Shown in pieces: positions 43,715 through 54,097 of a stretch of 64,000 nucleotides of DNA (position 1 is the stretch's first letter; every line of letters starts with the position of its first letter). Source of the DNA: Blastocystis hominis (taxonomy: Eukaryota > Sar > Bigyra > Opalinata > Blastocystidae); NCBI RefSeq assembly GCF_000151665.1, contig NW_013171815.1:1563153-1627152 (forward strand), given 5' to 3'. The notes beneath the pieces are model-generated. The model ran no database searches. It was not told where the DNA came from and worked only from the letters and a program-made list of their open reading frames with translations. The position numbers and the translations under genes were made by a program.

Positions 43715-46584
43715 TCATCCCTTCTCTCCCTCTTCATTCAACTGGATCTGCCTGATTTTATTTTCTAGAACAACCTGCAAATCGACCGGCTCCACATCGA
43801 TCGCAGTAAGAAAATCATTGTATAATAACTTTCGAGAAAGCATTTTCACTCGCCCAAGAAGTCTTCTTGTGAATGAATGATCATACACAGTTGACATGTC
43901 CGAACTCCACATGGTATACAGTTTAATATGTTCCAATAATTCGCTACGAATCTCACATGACAGGTTCAACCACCGAAATCCAGCATCTCCTCTTAACACA
44001 CCCTTGACAAATCTTCCATTCAGGACGCAGACAAAATGAATGAGGCACAGCTGCTGACAATTCGATCGTTCAGAGTGACTGAGGCAAGTGGACGAGAAGA
44101 ATTGCTGACAGCAAGAACAAATGAGTTGAACTTTGATTGATGATATGGAAGTCACATCTACCATTTGCCACGAGTAATAATCACAACTCAAAGCCAATGG
44201 AGACAGAATATCATACTGAAAGAAAAGATAAGGATGCGAATACTGAAAGACTGAGCTGTTTTCTGTATACACATTCTTTTTGTTATTTACATTAATATCA
44301 GCAAATACTAGAATTTGCCCAATCGAAAAGAGCTGAATAAAGTCACCGCTCCATAATTCGATCACTTCCCTGCTCCAACAATCTTGAATGAGTACCAAGC
44401 ATCTTTCTTTCACTCGAACAAATGAATAATAATCTATCAACTTCCCGATCATCCAAATCGGTTTGCCTTCTGTGTATCGTAAGGCCTCAGAGACAGAAAG
44501 ACAGGAAATGGAGGGAGGAATGACTGGATCGCATACAAAACGAATCGTTGACTGTGAATCAATCACAATGCTTTTTCCTTCTCTCAGAGCATTTTCCACA
44601 CAATAAGCGGCTCCAAGGAGAAACTTATTTTCATTCTGAAGAATGGATGGGTTATTCAAAATGATAGATGATTCATCAATCTCACACCGAACCACTTTTA
44701 TAGGTTCCCCGAAACACTCTGCATCATATTCCTGATTCATAACATAGAATCGATGAACAAAGTTGGTGTGATAAGAATAGAATGGATAGGAAACATTATT
44801 TCGATGAAGAACCGTGAATTGAATCGTGACTCGCTGCTGATTTAAAGCATTTGTTTTTGTGTTTTGCATCATCAAATCATAAACCTGCTTGGACATTAAT
44901 TGCTTTCCAGAGAGAACTGCTTGGTCTAATGATATGTCCACCGACTCACAAAAAGATCGAAACGAACAAGACAAAAGAAGTGGAGTTTTTTCACCACCTC
45001 TAATAGATGCCAATTTGATGAGATAGTTGATGTTGACGTTTCCTTTGAAGATTTCTTTGCACAGAAACACTCGAGCATTTTCATTTGTAAGAAGAAGACA
45101 AATCGATTCTCCTTGTCTCAACGGCAAGGATAGAAGGCAAGACTCACAGATACAAAGAATAGGTTGGGCGCCAATTTGACACACGAGATCATTTCCCTGA
45201 AAGTACACTTTGCCCAAAAATGGTTGAGGCAAAGGAGTTCCAGGAATGCTAAATCAAATGAGAGATCAATACATTACAATAGCGTTTGCTTTCCCATCGA
45301 CGACTGTCCTAGAAAGCAAACAGAGCGGTTATCCTTTTCTTTGAGAGACAAAAGACTATTCAAATAGTCATTCCAGACGATTGGCGATTGCTTGATCCAC
45401 TGTAGCGTTTTCTGCAGAAATCTACACTGTTTGGAGTGAGAAGAGTATTCCTCGTAAGAGAATCCTTCGAGAACAGGCCAATTCTCGTGTGAAAGAGTAC
45501 AGAACTGTTCTGTCCGACTTTCTAGAACCACATACTACAAAATAATCAAAGCAATATGGAAAAAACAGTCGATGACAAACACATGCAAATCAATTTTATG
45601 GATACCAAACTATAATAGATCAAGTGGACATTGAAAAGGAGAAGTGAATCTGATGGTTGAAAAGGCATGGGAAGAACGCTAGTCACAAAAACAGAGTTAT
45701 CCAGTAAAAAGAGCGTGGGACTAATGCGTTGGATGACTTTTCCTTTCCAATGAGACATCCGTTTTGCCTCTCTTTCAACAAAAAGAAACGAAGCATCCAT
45801 TGGAAAGATAGGAAATCTGTTAGGAATTGCGAGGGACGAAAGAGAATGGAGAGAGATCGTTGAAGAGGGAGTCAGATCGATTCGAGAAGATCTGGAATTC
45901 AAACGTATCATAAAGGAGTACGTTTTTTTGTAATTCGAAAGAACAATCTCGGTTCCTATAGGTAGATACAATTGACAATACCTAGAATGATCTGGATCCA
46001 CTCGAATGACCACTTCCTTTTTGCATTTTTCAACAGAAAGAGACAGCAAATAGGAAGAATCGGGAAGAACTGATAGAGCCTTTCGAATGACCACACCACG
46101 AATACTGGGGCTTTGAGTAACGTTATGAAGCATTTTGAAAGGAATAAAAAGGTCAGCGGGAGATATGGAGTGGTTTGGATGAAACACTAGCACGATGGGA
46201 ATGTCGGTGTGTGGATACAGCGGGAGAAAACACGAAGCATGAATGTATGCTTCTCTGCCTTCAACAAAGATATTACCGTTTCGAAGGATGCAAAGCAAAA
46301 AGAGCGGCTTTTGAGACACCTTGAAACTCGTTGATAGCTCAATACTTTCCAGTTCCAGCCCACTAAGATATTCATTTGGAAACAAGAAAAAACGTGAAAT
46401 CGATATAGTTTTTAACATACTGACAGAAAGCGAGCAAATAGTCATTCCAATCAAACGATTCGTCGATAATCGCAAATCGAGAGATGCAGTTGACGCAGGC
46501 GACTAAAGAATCGCAAAATGGCGTTCCCTTGCCCTTTGGTAGCTGAAAAACGGTCTCAATACAAGCACTCACTATGCATTGCAT
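43715..46584 (-). CDS. Large OB-fold-type protein (CTC1-like, tentative)
   Basis: About 900 residues come from four exons. The start ATG 46582-46584 gives MQCIVSACIETVFQLPKGKG. Introns are somewhat longer than elsewhere (about 58, 70 and 54 nt) and the stop is TGA 43715-43717. The protein is dominated by short beta-strands. The clearest OB-like stretch is KPIWMIGKLIDYYSFVRVKE, followed by CLVLIQDCWSREVIELW and IQLFSIGQILVFADINV. Two CC/CxxC-type clusters lie near residues 760-790 (LICSCCQQFFSSTC). Size, repeated OB-like segments and late Cys cluster recall CTC1 of the CST telomere complex, but I cannot establish homology by eye. It begins 27 bp after the stop of the upstream gene on the same strand. 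Confidence 0.45.
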
Positions 46585-46611
46585 AGAACAAAAATGTTTC
46601 CAACAAATACC

Positions 46612-47970
46612 TTAAAAATAAATGACCTGCGGATTCTTCTTATTGAGAGAGAGGCCTACCATCGAGAACTTACTTTTCTCCATCAAGAACAGCATATCAC
46701 TGGATCCAAGTAATGAAAGTTCAATAATAGTACGCATAGCAGAAGCTTCGGTAATTTCTTTTCCTGACTCATCTACAGGAAGATAGTCAACTAAAAAGAA
46801 ATCGTGGTCAAAATTTTGGTAGATGAGCTCTCTCATCTCACTCGAATCCGTAGCAAAAGCAATCATTGCGTTTCTTTCTCTCTGCATATTGCGAATCATA
46901 TTGAATTTATTCGTAAAACGTTGAATAGAACTTTGAAGAGCATCACCATCCCCCTCCTGACCCTCGAACCGGACATGCACTCCAATCGTGTATCTTCCGC
47001 TGATTCGCTTCAAGAACGGGTCGATAAACCTCTGTGTGAACAGGCTGGGTTGGAAGACGGACGGGATGCAGTAAGAATACCAGTCATCGAACTGGGGCGC
47101 TCTCGATCCCATCAGCTCCGAGAACCGATTGAAGATCTGCGTGTTTTTGACGAGTCGCTTGCCGATCATGTTCGTTAGGATCAACGCGACGGAGCCGTTC
47201 AGTCCGCCGAGGAAGGGCTCGTCGTTGGTGACGCCGTTGATTTCGGTTTTGGGGGTGAAGAGGATGGGATAGGAAACGATGTCGGAGATGTCGGCTTGGT
47301 GGTTGAGACGGACGATTTCTGGGATTAGAGAGGCGATGGGGGAGTACCTGTCGGCGGAGAGAGTTCGATCGGGTATGTAAAGTTGAAGAGAGGAAAAGAG
47401 AAAAAATGATCAGGGAGTCCAGGAGCTATTACTACCGATGAGAGAAGCGATCTAAAAACCACTTTGAACTGGCTTGTCAATTAAAACTCCCAATAAAAGT
47501 GCATCACAGGTACATAGAATCTGTGTTGGAATACCTCGATACCCCTTTCTTTGATACACAAGTGGAGGGTTATATTTCATGTTATGTTGGATCAAGGAAT
47601 AAGTAGTATTCATGTATTCAATCAAACTCGGCGGTCCATACTTCCAGCTTTTTTCTGGCTCAAAAAGCTCCTTAGGCGCCGTTGAACCATCTCTATAATA
47701 CCGACTGTAAACGAAATTGAGGGAGGATACATCCGTAACCTCCGTATTCGACGGCTTTATGTATGTGATACCAAGGCACATACCACTCATTCCAGTTCGC
47801 TGATATACACCTTCGTCAAACATCTATTGCTTAAAACAGTACGAAACGCCTACTGCTACCATAATAGGACAAACTTGTTCACGTTTATTATTCAACATCG
47901 GAAATAGGTACAGGGCGCAAAAGATACAATACACAATGCATGCCACCTGAAAAAAGCAATACCGCAACAT
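46612..47970 (-). CDS. Fucosyltransferase-like type II membrane protein (GT37/GT23-like)
   Basis: The start ATG 47968-47970 gives MLRYCFFQVACIVYCIFCAL, a signal anchor. After a 36-nt intron comes VYQRTGMSGMCLGITYIKPS, with QRKGYRGIPTQILCTCDALL. The last exon has RYTIGVHVRFEGQEGDGDAL, similar to the HxRxGD donor-binding motif I of fucosyltransferases. MIAFATDSSEMRELI and ELSLLGSSDMLFLMEKSKFS, NPQVIYF match the C-terminal 'E..LLS..D.l..s..StF' block. Around 47440-47470 the upstream exon (LIDKPVQS) and the next block (WFLDRF) are in different frames with no good intron between them. This could be an unrecognised splice site, a sequencing error or a frameshift. A long intron (about 88 nt) follows near 47355. 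The stop is TAA 46612-46614. Confidence 0.6.
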
Positions 47971-48284
47971 GATAATGACTTAACCATTCTCAGAATGGCA
48001 TTTAAAAATTCGTTTAACAGTGGATACATAACAGTGGTAGCTATCATTCAAACAATCAGAATGATGGAGATAGGGCGGGATTCATATCTTTTCTATTTTT
48101 AAATCATGTAGTATTTTAACTCAACGATGAGGCGAATAGAGTTATGTTCTCTTAACTTCCAGACAGTATAACTGGGCTCGTGAGCTCCACTTGGAGATGA
48201 GAATTAAGTAATTCTTCTCTTCACCTCTGGTGTGGAACGTTCTTGAGAAAGGGAGAAACACAACTTTTTGAAACGTTTCCATGA

Positions 48285-48292
48285 AACAAACA
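48285..48292 (-). terminator. TGTTTGTT poly(A)-site element overlapping the open frame of ISCA2
   Basis: AACAAACA on the plus strand gives TGTTTGTT on the minus strand, within the still-open ISCA2 reading frame. Cleavage 3-5 nt upstream would leave ...GAG T or ...GAG TG, which poly(A) would complete to UAA or UGA. Confidence 0.75.
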
Positions 48293-48295
48293 ATG

Positions 48296-48829
48296 CACTC
48301 ATAAGGATTCGCATTTGCTGCCGTAAAAGATGTTCCACAGCTGCACGACTCTGCGGCATTCGGGTTTTTCGACACAACAAAGCCAGTGCGTACAAGCGAA
48401 TCTTCCCAATCCACTTCTGATCCTTTTACATAAGGCAGTGATACTGTATCAACTACAATGCGTGCTCCGGAAGGATCTACAAACTCTCTACAATCAACAA
48501 CTCATAACAATAACAATACGTGTCATAGTCGTAAACCTTGTCATAGTCCATGGTGAATTTGTATTGAAGACCGGAACAACCTCCTGATTGAACAGCAATG
48601 CGAAGTCGAATTCCATCCAAGGGCAGATTTTTCTTTTTTGCTAATTTGATAATGTGCTAGAATAAAAAAGGAACAAAAGACGAACCTTTGCACATTCCTC
48701 TGTCATTGTAATCTTGTCACTCACCTTCGCTTCTATACATCATTTCAGAGCGTTTTCCGACCTACCAGTAGAGAAGAGTCGAAGTGCGGCACAACTCCCA
48801 AATCGAGGTATTTCCCTCGCTACGAGCAT
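48296..48829 (-). CDS. ISCA2-like A-type Fe-S cluster assembly protein, stop codon absent from DNA
   Basis: This protein acts in mitochondrial 4Fe-4S cluster assembly. The start ATG 48827-48829 gives MLVAREIPRFGSCAALRLFS, an Arg/Ser-rich presequence. Short introns (near 48735-48767 and 48655-48690, and a 32-nt one ending near 48490) are removed. The core reads KKNLPLDGIRLRIAVQSGGC with SGLQYKFTMDYDK, then FVDPSGARIVVDTVSLPYVK, SEVDWEDSLVRTGFVVSKNP and SCSCGTSF. The three cluster-binding cysteines (GGCSG and CSCG) are present. Homologues end just after CGxSF. Here the frame stays open through TAANANPYE into the TGTTTGTT element, so termination is predicted to depend on polyadenylation. Confidence 0.9.
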
Positions 48830-48906
48830 GGAAGAACGTGAAAAAGCAGAGCAAAGACGGAACATTTAATAAAACAAATAAAAAATACAAATGAGCAAAT
48901 CCTTCC

Positions 48907-49914
48907 TTAAAGGGTGTAAGCAATAGATCCAAGCTCGTTATATTTCGTATCAAGCGACACGTTCGCCTCGGGGTCAAGACGAATCTTCTTCAGCTTGCAT
49001 CCCAGATAAACACTACACATCATCTCCCATCACAACCTCTACATAGTGAAAACGACGATGACCACCGCAGCGACATCCACAATCATGAAGATCTCCGTCA
49101 TCGACAGACCGACACCCTTCGAGCAGTCCGCTCCCTTGTTATTGGAGTTGCAGAAGCAGCGAGGCGCGTCAATGCTGTTATCCATCATGCAGATTCCGTG
49201 GCCACTGCAGATCTTGCCGTTCGCAGGGTAGCACTCTATGCATCACTTTCCTTCTTCGCGTCTACCCTGAGGACAGGCGTACACAGAATCCAGCCAGAGC
49301 GAGTAGTAGCCGTAGCTGTACTGATAGACATCGGCCTCGGTGGGAAGTGACTCAGTGTCCGAACAGCGGATATTGATGTTCAGACTGTAGTGGTACCACC
49401 AATTGAAGTAATCTCCGTTGCGGTAGTTCACAACCAATCCGGCGGTGTAGTCGGAGTAATCTACAGGTTAGAAGAATCGAATAGAGCAAAAATACCATAG
49501 GGATAGTACAAATAACCAAGCTCGCTGAAAGGAGCCGACAAACGATGGCACTCCTTCTCATATCGCGAGATCAAGAAGGCAGGGACCTTTTCCCTGGTCA
49601 TAATCTTGTTGTCACCTTCCATGTCCTTAATGGTTTCCTCGCACAGATTTTTGCCATCCACGATATACTCGGGGATTTTCACGACATTCTGACAGAAGTT
49701 AACGACATAACTTGAAGGTTAGCAGAAAACTGGAAAAAACCTACGTCTGGTTCTGGTACGCGCTAAGGCGATTGAAGATGTAATAATCCTGCTCGTTATT
49801 AGACAACGCGTTCAAGTCGAACGTAATGCCATTCTTGGGAGAATAAGTACAGTTGGCGACTGCAGAATGCGCCACACTAAAGCAGATAAGCAAGCAAACA
49901 AGAGTCCAGATCAT
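48907..49914 (-). CDS. MRH/EGF-domain type I membrane protein (mannose-6-phosphate-receptor-like)
   Basis: The start ATG 49912-49914 gives a signal peptide (MIWTLVCLLICFSVAHSAVA). A cysteine-containing beta domain follows: CTYSPKNGITFDLNAL, VNFCQNVV and ISRYEKECHRLSAPFSELG. After a 35-nt intron comes GLVVNYRNGDYFNWWYHYSL with NINIRCSD, which resembles the MRH lectin fold. An EGF-like module (CYPANGKICSGHGICMMDNS, then CFCNSNNKGADC), one transmembrane helix (EIFMIVDVAAVVIVVF) and a short tail ending KYNELGSIAYTL follow. The tail could carry a tyrosine sorting signal. A role in sorting glycosylated enzymes between Golgi and endosome is inferred. The stop is at 48907-48909. Confidence 0.72.
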
Positions 49915-50047
49915 GATTATTTATATATAATAAGTTTCCTAAAATGCAAGATCTTCCATCCACCCAATGAAACTCCCAAGATTGGCAACTACTTGAATAT
50001 ATAGAATCGTAAACCTTGAATAGAGCTGGAGTGCGTCCTTTCGACGA

Positions 50048-50055
50048 AACAAACA
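50048..50055 (-). terminator. TGTTTGTT poly(A)-site element of the LisH-WD40 gene
   Basis: An exact minus-strand octamer lies 32 nt beyond the stop codon. Confidence 0.7.
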
Positions 50056-50087
50056 ACAAGAGTGAATCAAGTATTTTACACAATCTT

Positions 50088-51992
50088 CTAGCTTCGCCAC
50101 ACAAAAATATCACCATGTTCCGAGCCTGCGTACAAGTTACCACTCTTCTTACAAATTGAGCAATCCAGAATGGGTCCACAGCCACGCGAAGCCTGCAATC
50201 GAGAAAGCATCTTTTGAGTCCGAACATCCCAAATACAGCTACATAAAAACCGCTGTTTCAAACCTACACAACTCCATTCTCGCTTCCTGAGTACAAATAA
50301 TTATCACCCAAGAAATGGACTCGCAAAAAGTTCGATCGCGTGTTCATAATACCCCGGAACGACATTTCGATCGCGTTTGTGCGGATGTCCACGACGTAAT
50401 TGCAGTTCTACTCACCAGCCGTGCATCATCCCTACACTTCGGTTGGCCACAGCTAGCAAATTTCCGCTCTCCCCGCTCTCCAGCCCCGTAATCTCCTTCA
50501 GATTCCGATCCAGCACGGCCAGCTCGCACACACTCACCACGTCCCACGTCGCAATCCGGCAGTCCTTTCCCCCCGAAAACAGCAAATTCCCCGCGGGATT
50601 AAACGCAGTCGCGGTCACAGACGACGCGTGCGGCATGTACTTCTACTCTCAGAGCGATGGGAGCGCGAGTACCTTGAGACAAGAGCGCTGCTCGGCGTCG
50701 AAAAGCTGCACGGAGCCATCAAAACAACCCGCGGCGATGAGCTGAGACGAGAGCGGATGCGTCGACACCGCGTAGACGTCGTTCTGGCTCACCGAGAGCT
50801 CGACGGGCGACGAGGCCTTCGCTGGACTCCAGATCTTGACGAGTCCGTCGCTGCCGGCAGTGACGACTTCCTGGGTGAGGGGGTTGACTTGGAGGTCCCA
50901 GATGAGTCCGTTGTGGCTGCCGATGTGCTTCAGAGCGCTCGTCGCGTCCTCACGATTCCAGAGGTAGAGCGAGTTGCGCGCGGAGAAGGCGACGGAGGAC
51001 TCGCAGAGCGCGACGACGCCCTTGACGGGGCCTTCGACGTGCTGCTGCGAGTCGACGAGGAAGGAGGGCAGCGGATAGCCGTTGATATCTTCGAGAAGCG
51101 AGACGAACCGCATGGAGTGAGGCGTGTTGGGGAACGTCTGCGAGATCTGGTAGCTGTAGGCCTGCTTGAGAAGCGTGATGAGACGGTTGGGAGGGACCTG
51201 TGTGAGAAGAGAGGCGAGAGGGAACGGGTTTTTCGAGGATCACGCTCTCGTCGTAGAACTCGCGCGAGAGCGTGGCGGCGAGGATTTCCCGGGACTTTTG
51301 GATGCCCGGCCAGTGCTCGAAGTAGGGGGAGCTGCGAACGCTCTGCAGATCAGGGGAGGGAACGAGGAGGGACTTTGAGGGAGAGGAGGTAGCAGAGCTC
51401 CTTGAACTCGCCGGCGTGCAGAGATTCGCAGACGGACTCGAGGGGTTTGATGTACTTGAAGAGAAAGTGAAGACCTTTCTGGTTCTCGTTCCGCGAGATG
51501 AACTCGAGATATTCTTGTTTGTAAATGAAATAGAGGAGTTTCTCAAGACGGCTAGGAATAAAATTGTATGTGCTAGCAAACTCTGGACGGCAGTATTCAC
51601 GTAAAGCAGACTCTACAGCGTCCCATTCTCCTGCAATGACATCTTTTGTTATTTTTTGGATAATCGGATAGCGGTTTGTGTTATCGCCCGTAAACAAACC
51701 TGATTCTTCTTGCAAAACCACAGCAGATGTAGTATATCTAAAAACAATGATCTAGAAACTGTGTCCTATACCCGTGTGATGATAAATACTGTAAAATAAT
51801 ACGAATCAAATCATGTTCAAGCTTTCAATGATTTTATGAAATTATATCATACCTGAGGGTTGTTTTCATCGAATAAGTCAAGTGTATTTGTAGAAGAAGT
51901 CTACATGTGTGAAAACCCTAAACACCTACATCTGTGCCTATCACTGACGGGTTATCACTCTTTGGAGAGACTGGGGTGAGTGGAGATAACAT
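50088..51992 (-). CDS. LisH-CTLH-WD40 protein (TOPLESS/WDR26-like)
   Basis: The start ATG 51990-51992 gives MLSPLTPVSPKSDNPSVIGT. After introns of 29, 31 and 34 nt the LisH motif reads LEHDLIRIILQYLSSHGYTT with SAVVLQEESGL. The CTLH region follows (DVIAGEWDAVESALREY, LLYFIYKQEYLEFISRNENQ, FKYIKPLESVCESLHAGEFK), then VPPNRLITLLKQAYSYQISQ. WD40 repeats include HNGLIWDLQVNPLTQEVVTA with GSDGLVKIW, NDVYAVSTHPLSSQLIAAGC, VTATAFNPAGNLLFSGGKDC and, in the last exon, CIWDVRTQKM ending GDIFVWRS. The stop is TAG 50088-50090. The order LisH-CTLH-WD40 is shared by GID/CTLH ligase subunits and TOPLESS corepressors; I cannot decide between them. Confidence 0.75.
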
Positions 51993-52058
51993 TTCAATAA
52001 GGAGTTCCTAACAAAGTCAATAACATCTTCATTTCGTACTCCTGATATAGAGTGATTC

Positions 52059-52522
52059 ATGAGCACTTTGTGTTCCAAAAAGTATCACAGCTGTAAAAGA
52101 GATTCTAAGTTGAGAAAAGTTCCTCTATTTCTGGTATGAATAAAGCATTCTTATGAGTGCATAGGTTTTTAAGAAGAATACATCAGTGGTGGATAAAACT
52201 ACCAAAAAATCCTTTGTGAGAACTTCAAAGCATTAGACGCTGCTGATATTAATAGTGTGATGAATAAGGATATCGAGCTGGAGTATTTGGAGAATATTCT
52301 GGCATCATCGAGAGATATGGTTAGCGCACTCGATGCGATTGCAGCACAATTCAGATCAATGGAAAAAGCATCTCAAGGTATGTTTTTGTTGAATTGTAAA
52401 CAAAAGACATGATTACTGTTTTTCAAAACTGGAACACAGTTTTTTCATTAGCTGAAAAAGCAAGGACAGGAGATGTATCGGTTATTGTTATCCCAGATGC
52501 AGAAAAGAATCATAAGCCATAG
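52059..52522 (+). CDS. Small coiled-coil protein of unknown function
   Basis: The first ATG 52059 gives MSTLCSKKYHSCKRDSKL. A 31-nt intron precedes VFKKNTSVVDKTTKKSF. The next joint near 52222 is uncertain, and a longer AT-rich intron (about 74 nt) lies near 52378-52452. The central helix LEYLENILASSRDMVSALDA with IAAQFRSMEK resembles small BLOC-1/BORC-type subunits in style, but no homology is claimed. The end NHKP is followed by TAG 52520-52522. TGTTTGTT at 52565-52572 is its probable poly(A) element. Its last 13 bp overlap the end of the antisense gene. Confidence 0.45.
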
Positions 52523-53196
52523 GAATGTAAAACCTGAGTGTTTTGTATAGTATCATAAGGAGGCTGTTTGTTTGAATCCGAGATGGTGACGTGGCGAACA
52601 AAGGAGACCCTACCAACTCCAGCTTGTAAGAGTTCTTGAATGAAGTGTTGGATGGCTGGGTGAGCATATAGAATGAGACTTGTTATATTGATAGATCTAG
52701 TGATATAGAATAAAAGGGGCAACGTGGAATCTACGTTTGGGAAAAAAAGAATGACGATGAATAGAAAAAATGAAAATAGAATAATGTTTGAGGAAGTTTG
52801 GAAGTAAAGCAAACTAGTAGAGATCATTTGCAAGATTACAGGAATCATAATGATGGATTCTAAACGAAGTGGGGACAATCGCATTGTGTCCAACCAAGTA
52901 TATGTGTATGTAGGTGAATACATATATAGTGAATCGGAAGAATCGCTTCTTTGAAATGGATGAGGACGTCGATCGATGAAGAACCTCAGGTTGCTACATG
53001 AGACGTGATGGAGAGAGATTAGCACAATGAATGGTTCACACCATCTACACCTTTAGAATTCATGATTTCTGCTAAATCCTTCTTTTCTGTTTTATCCAAT
53101 CCAAACCTATAGGTAGTTAGTGGTAAGATAAAAAAAAGCAGGTCTTTCGGTATTTAATAATATATGCCTGTTCGTAACCTACATTCCAACATGCAT
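52510..53196 (-). CDS. Putative small multi-pass membrane protein
   Basis: A first small exon pair (ATG 53194-53196) gives MHVGMFGLDKTEKKDLAEIM after removal of a long intron of about 75 nt. The joint to the main exon near 52985-53050 is unresolved. The main exon has RPHPFQRSDSSDSLYMYSPT and three or four hydrophobic helices (SIIMIPVILQMISTSLLYF, NIILFSFFLFIVILFF, LPLLFYITRSINITSLILYA). It ends HSYGL, TGA 52510-52512. The family is not recognised. It converges with, and overlaps, the coiled-coil gene. Confidence 0.35.
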
Positions 53197-53204
53197 GGAT
53201 TATT

Positions 53205-53720
53205 GTAACGGTCCAGTAGTTTTTATATCTCACGAAGGTTATTCTAATGATACTAAATTAACAATAATTGTTCTGAATCAGTGCAAACATTCAAAATCGA
53301 TGGATTGAATCAATTGAAAACCATCGAAATCGGAAACAATTCATTTACTTAAAGAAAAAGAATGATTATGGAAATGATAAATCGAAATCATTCCACATAT
53401 TGAATTGTGAATCATTGGAATCCATTGAAATTGGTGAATACAGTTTCCGTGATCTGGCTGGAGACTTTGAATTGAAGAATCTACCACAATTACAATCCAT
53501 TCAAATTGGTACACTTGGAAGCAAGTCATACAATTTCTGGGATAATTCATTTCAGATACGATATATTGATATAATATAGAATATTTGTATGGTTAAATCT
53601 TCCAAATCTGTTTAATGTTAATTACCCTCGTTCATTCACAAGAGTTCAATCAATATCAATTCCGAGTCTTGATTGTTTGATGGATTTCACACCAACTTTG
53701 AAAAATGACTTTTCTTCGAT
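53205..53720 (+). pseudogene. Degenerate BspA-type leucine-rich-repeat gene fragment
   Basis: Translations in successive frames show repeat units of the surface LRR (BspA/LRR_5) kind. These are FKIDGLNQLKTIEIGNNSFT, then in another frame LNCESLESIEIGEYSF, LKNLPQLQSIQIGTLGSKSY, and LPNLFNVNYPRSFTRVQSIS with IPSLDCLMDF. The unit spacing of about 23 residues is kept across a frameshift at about 53343-53350 and a stop at about 53577. No start codon or splice sites rescue it. It lies in an AT-rich accessory stretch. Confidence 0.7.
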
Positions 53721-54097
53721 ATTCACTGATCTTTTTTCCCATATTCAGTACCAATTTAAGTATATATTTTGTACTTTCATCCCATTCCATTCGTTTTAAT
53801 TTGAACCACTCTTGTGTTGTTATTAAGGAAAATAATATAAAAAGTCTATAATACAATCAATAAGGCACAGAAAAAACCTTCATTCAACTATTCTTATAAC
53901 TGAATCAACTCACTTATCTCTCTTTGAGCGAATATATCATTAGGTTAAATATATTTCGAAGACAATGACTAACAGTCCTTATAACTCTATTTTCCTAGAC
54001 GATATATTATGATCGATCAACTAATTTTAGATGACTCAGTACCAATCAATACACATGTTTTCATATAACAAACAAAGACTCAAATACAGTACTCAAT
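53721..54097. other. AT-rich spacer
   Basis: The residual LRR-like frame ends near 53800. Beyond it there is only AT-rich sequence up to the MORN-like gene. Nothing is recognised. Confidence 0.4.
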
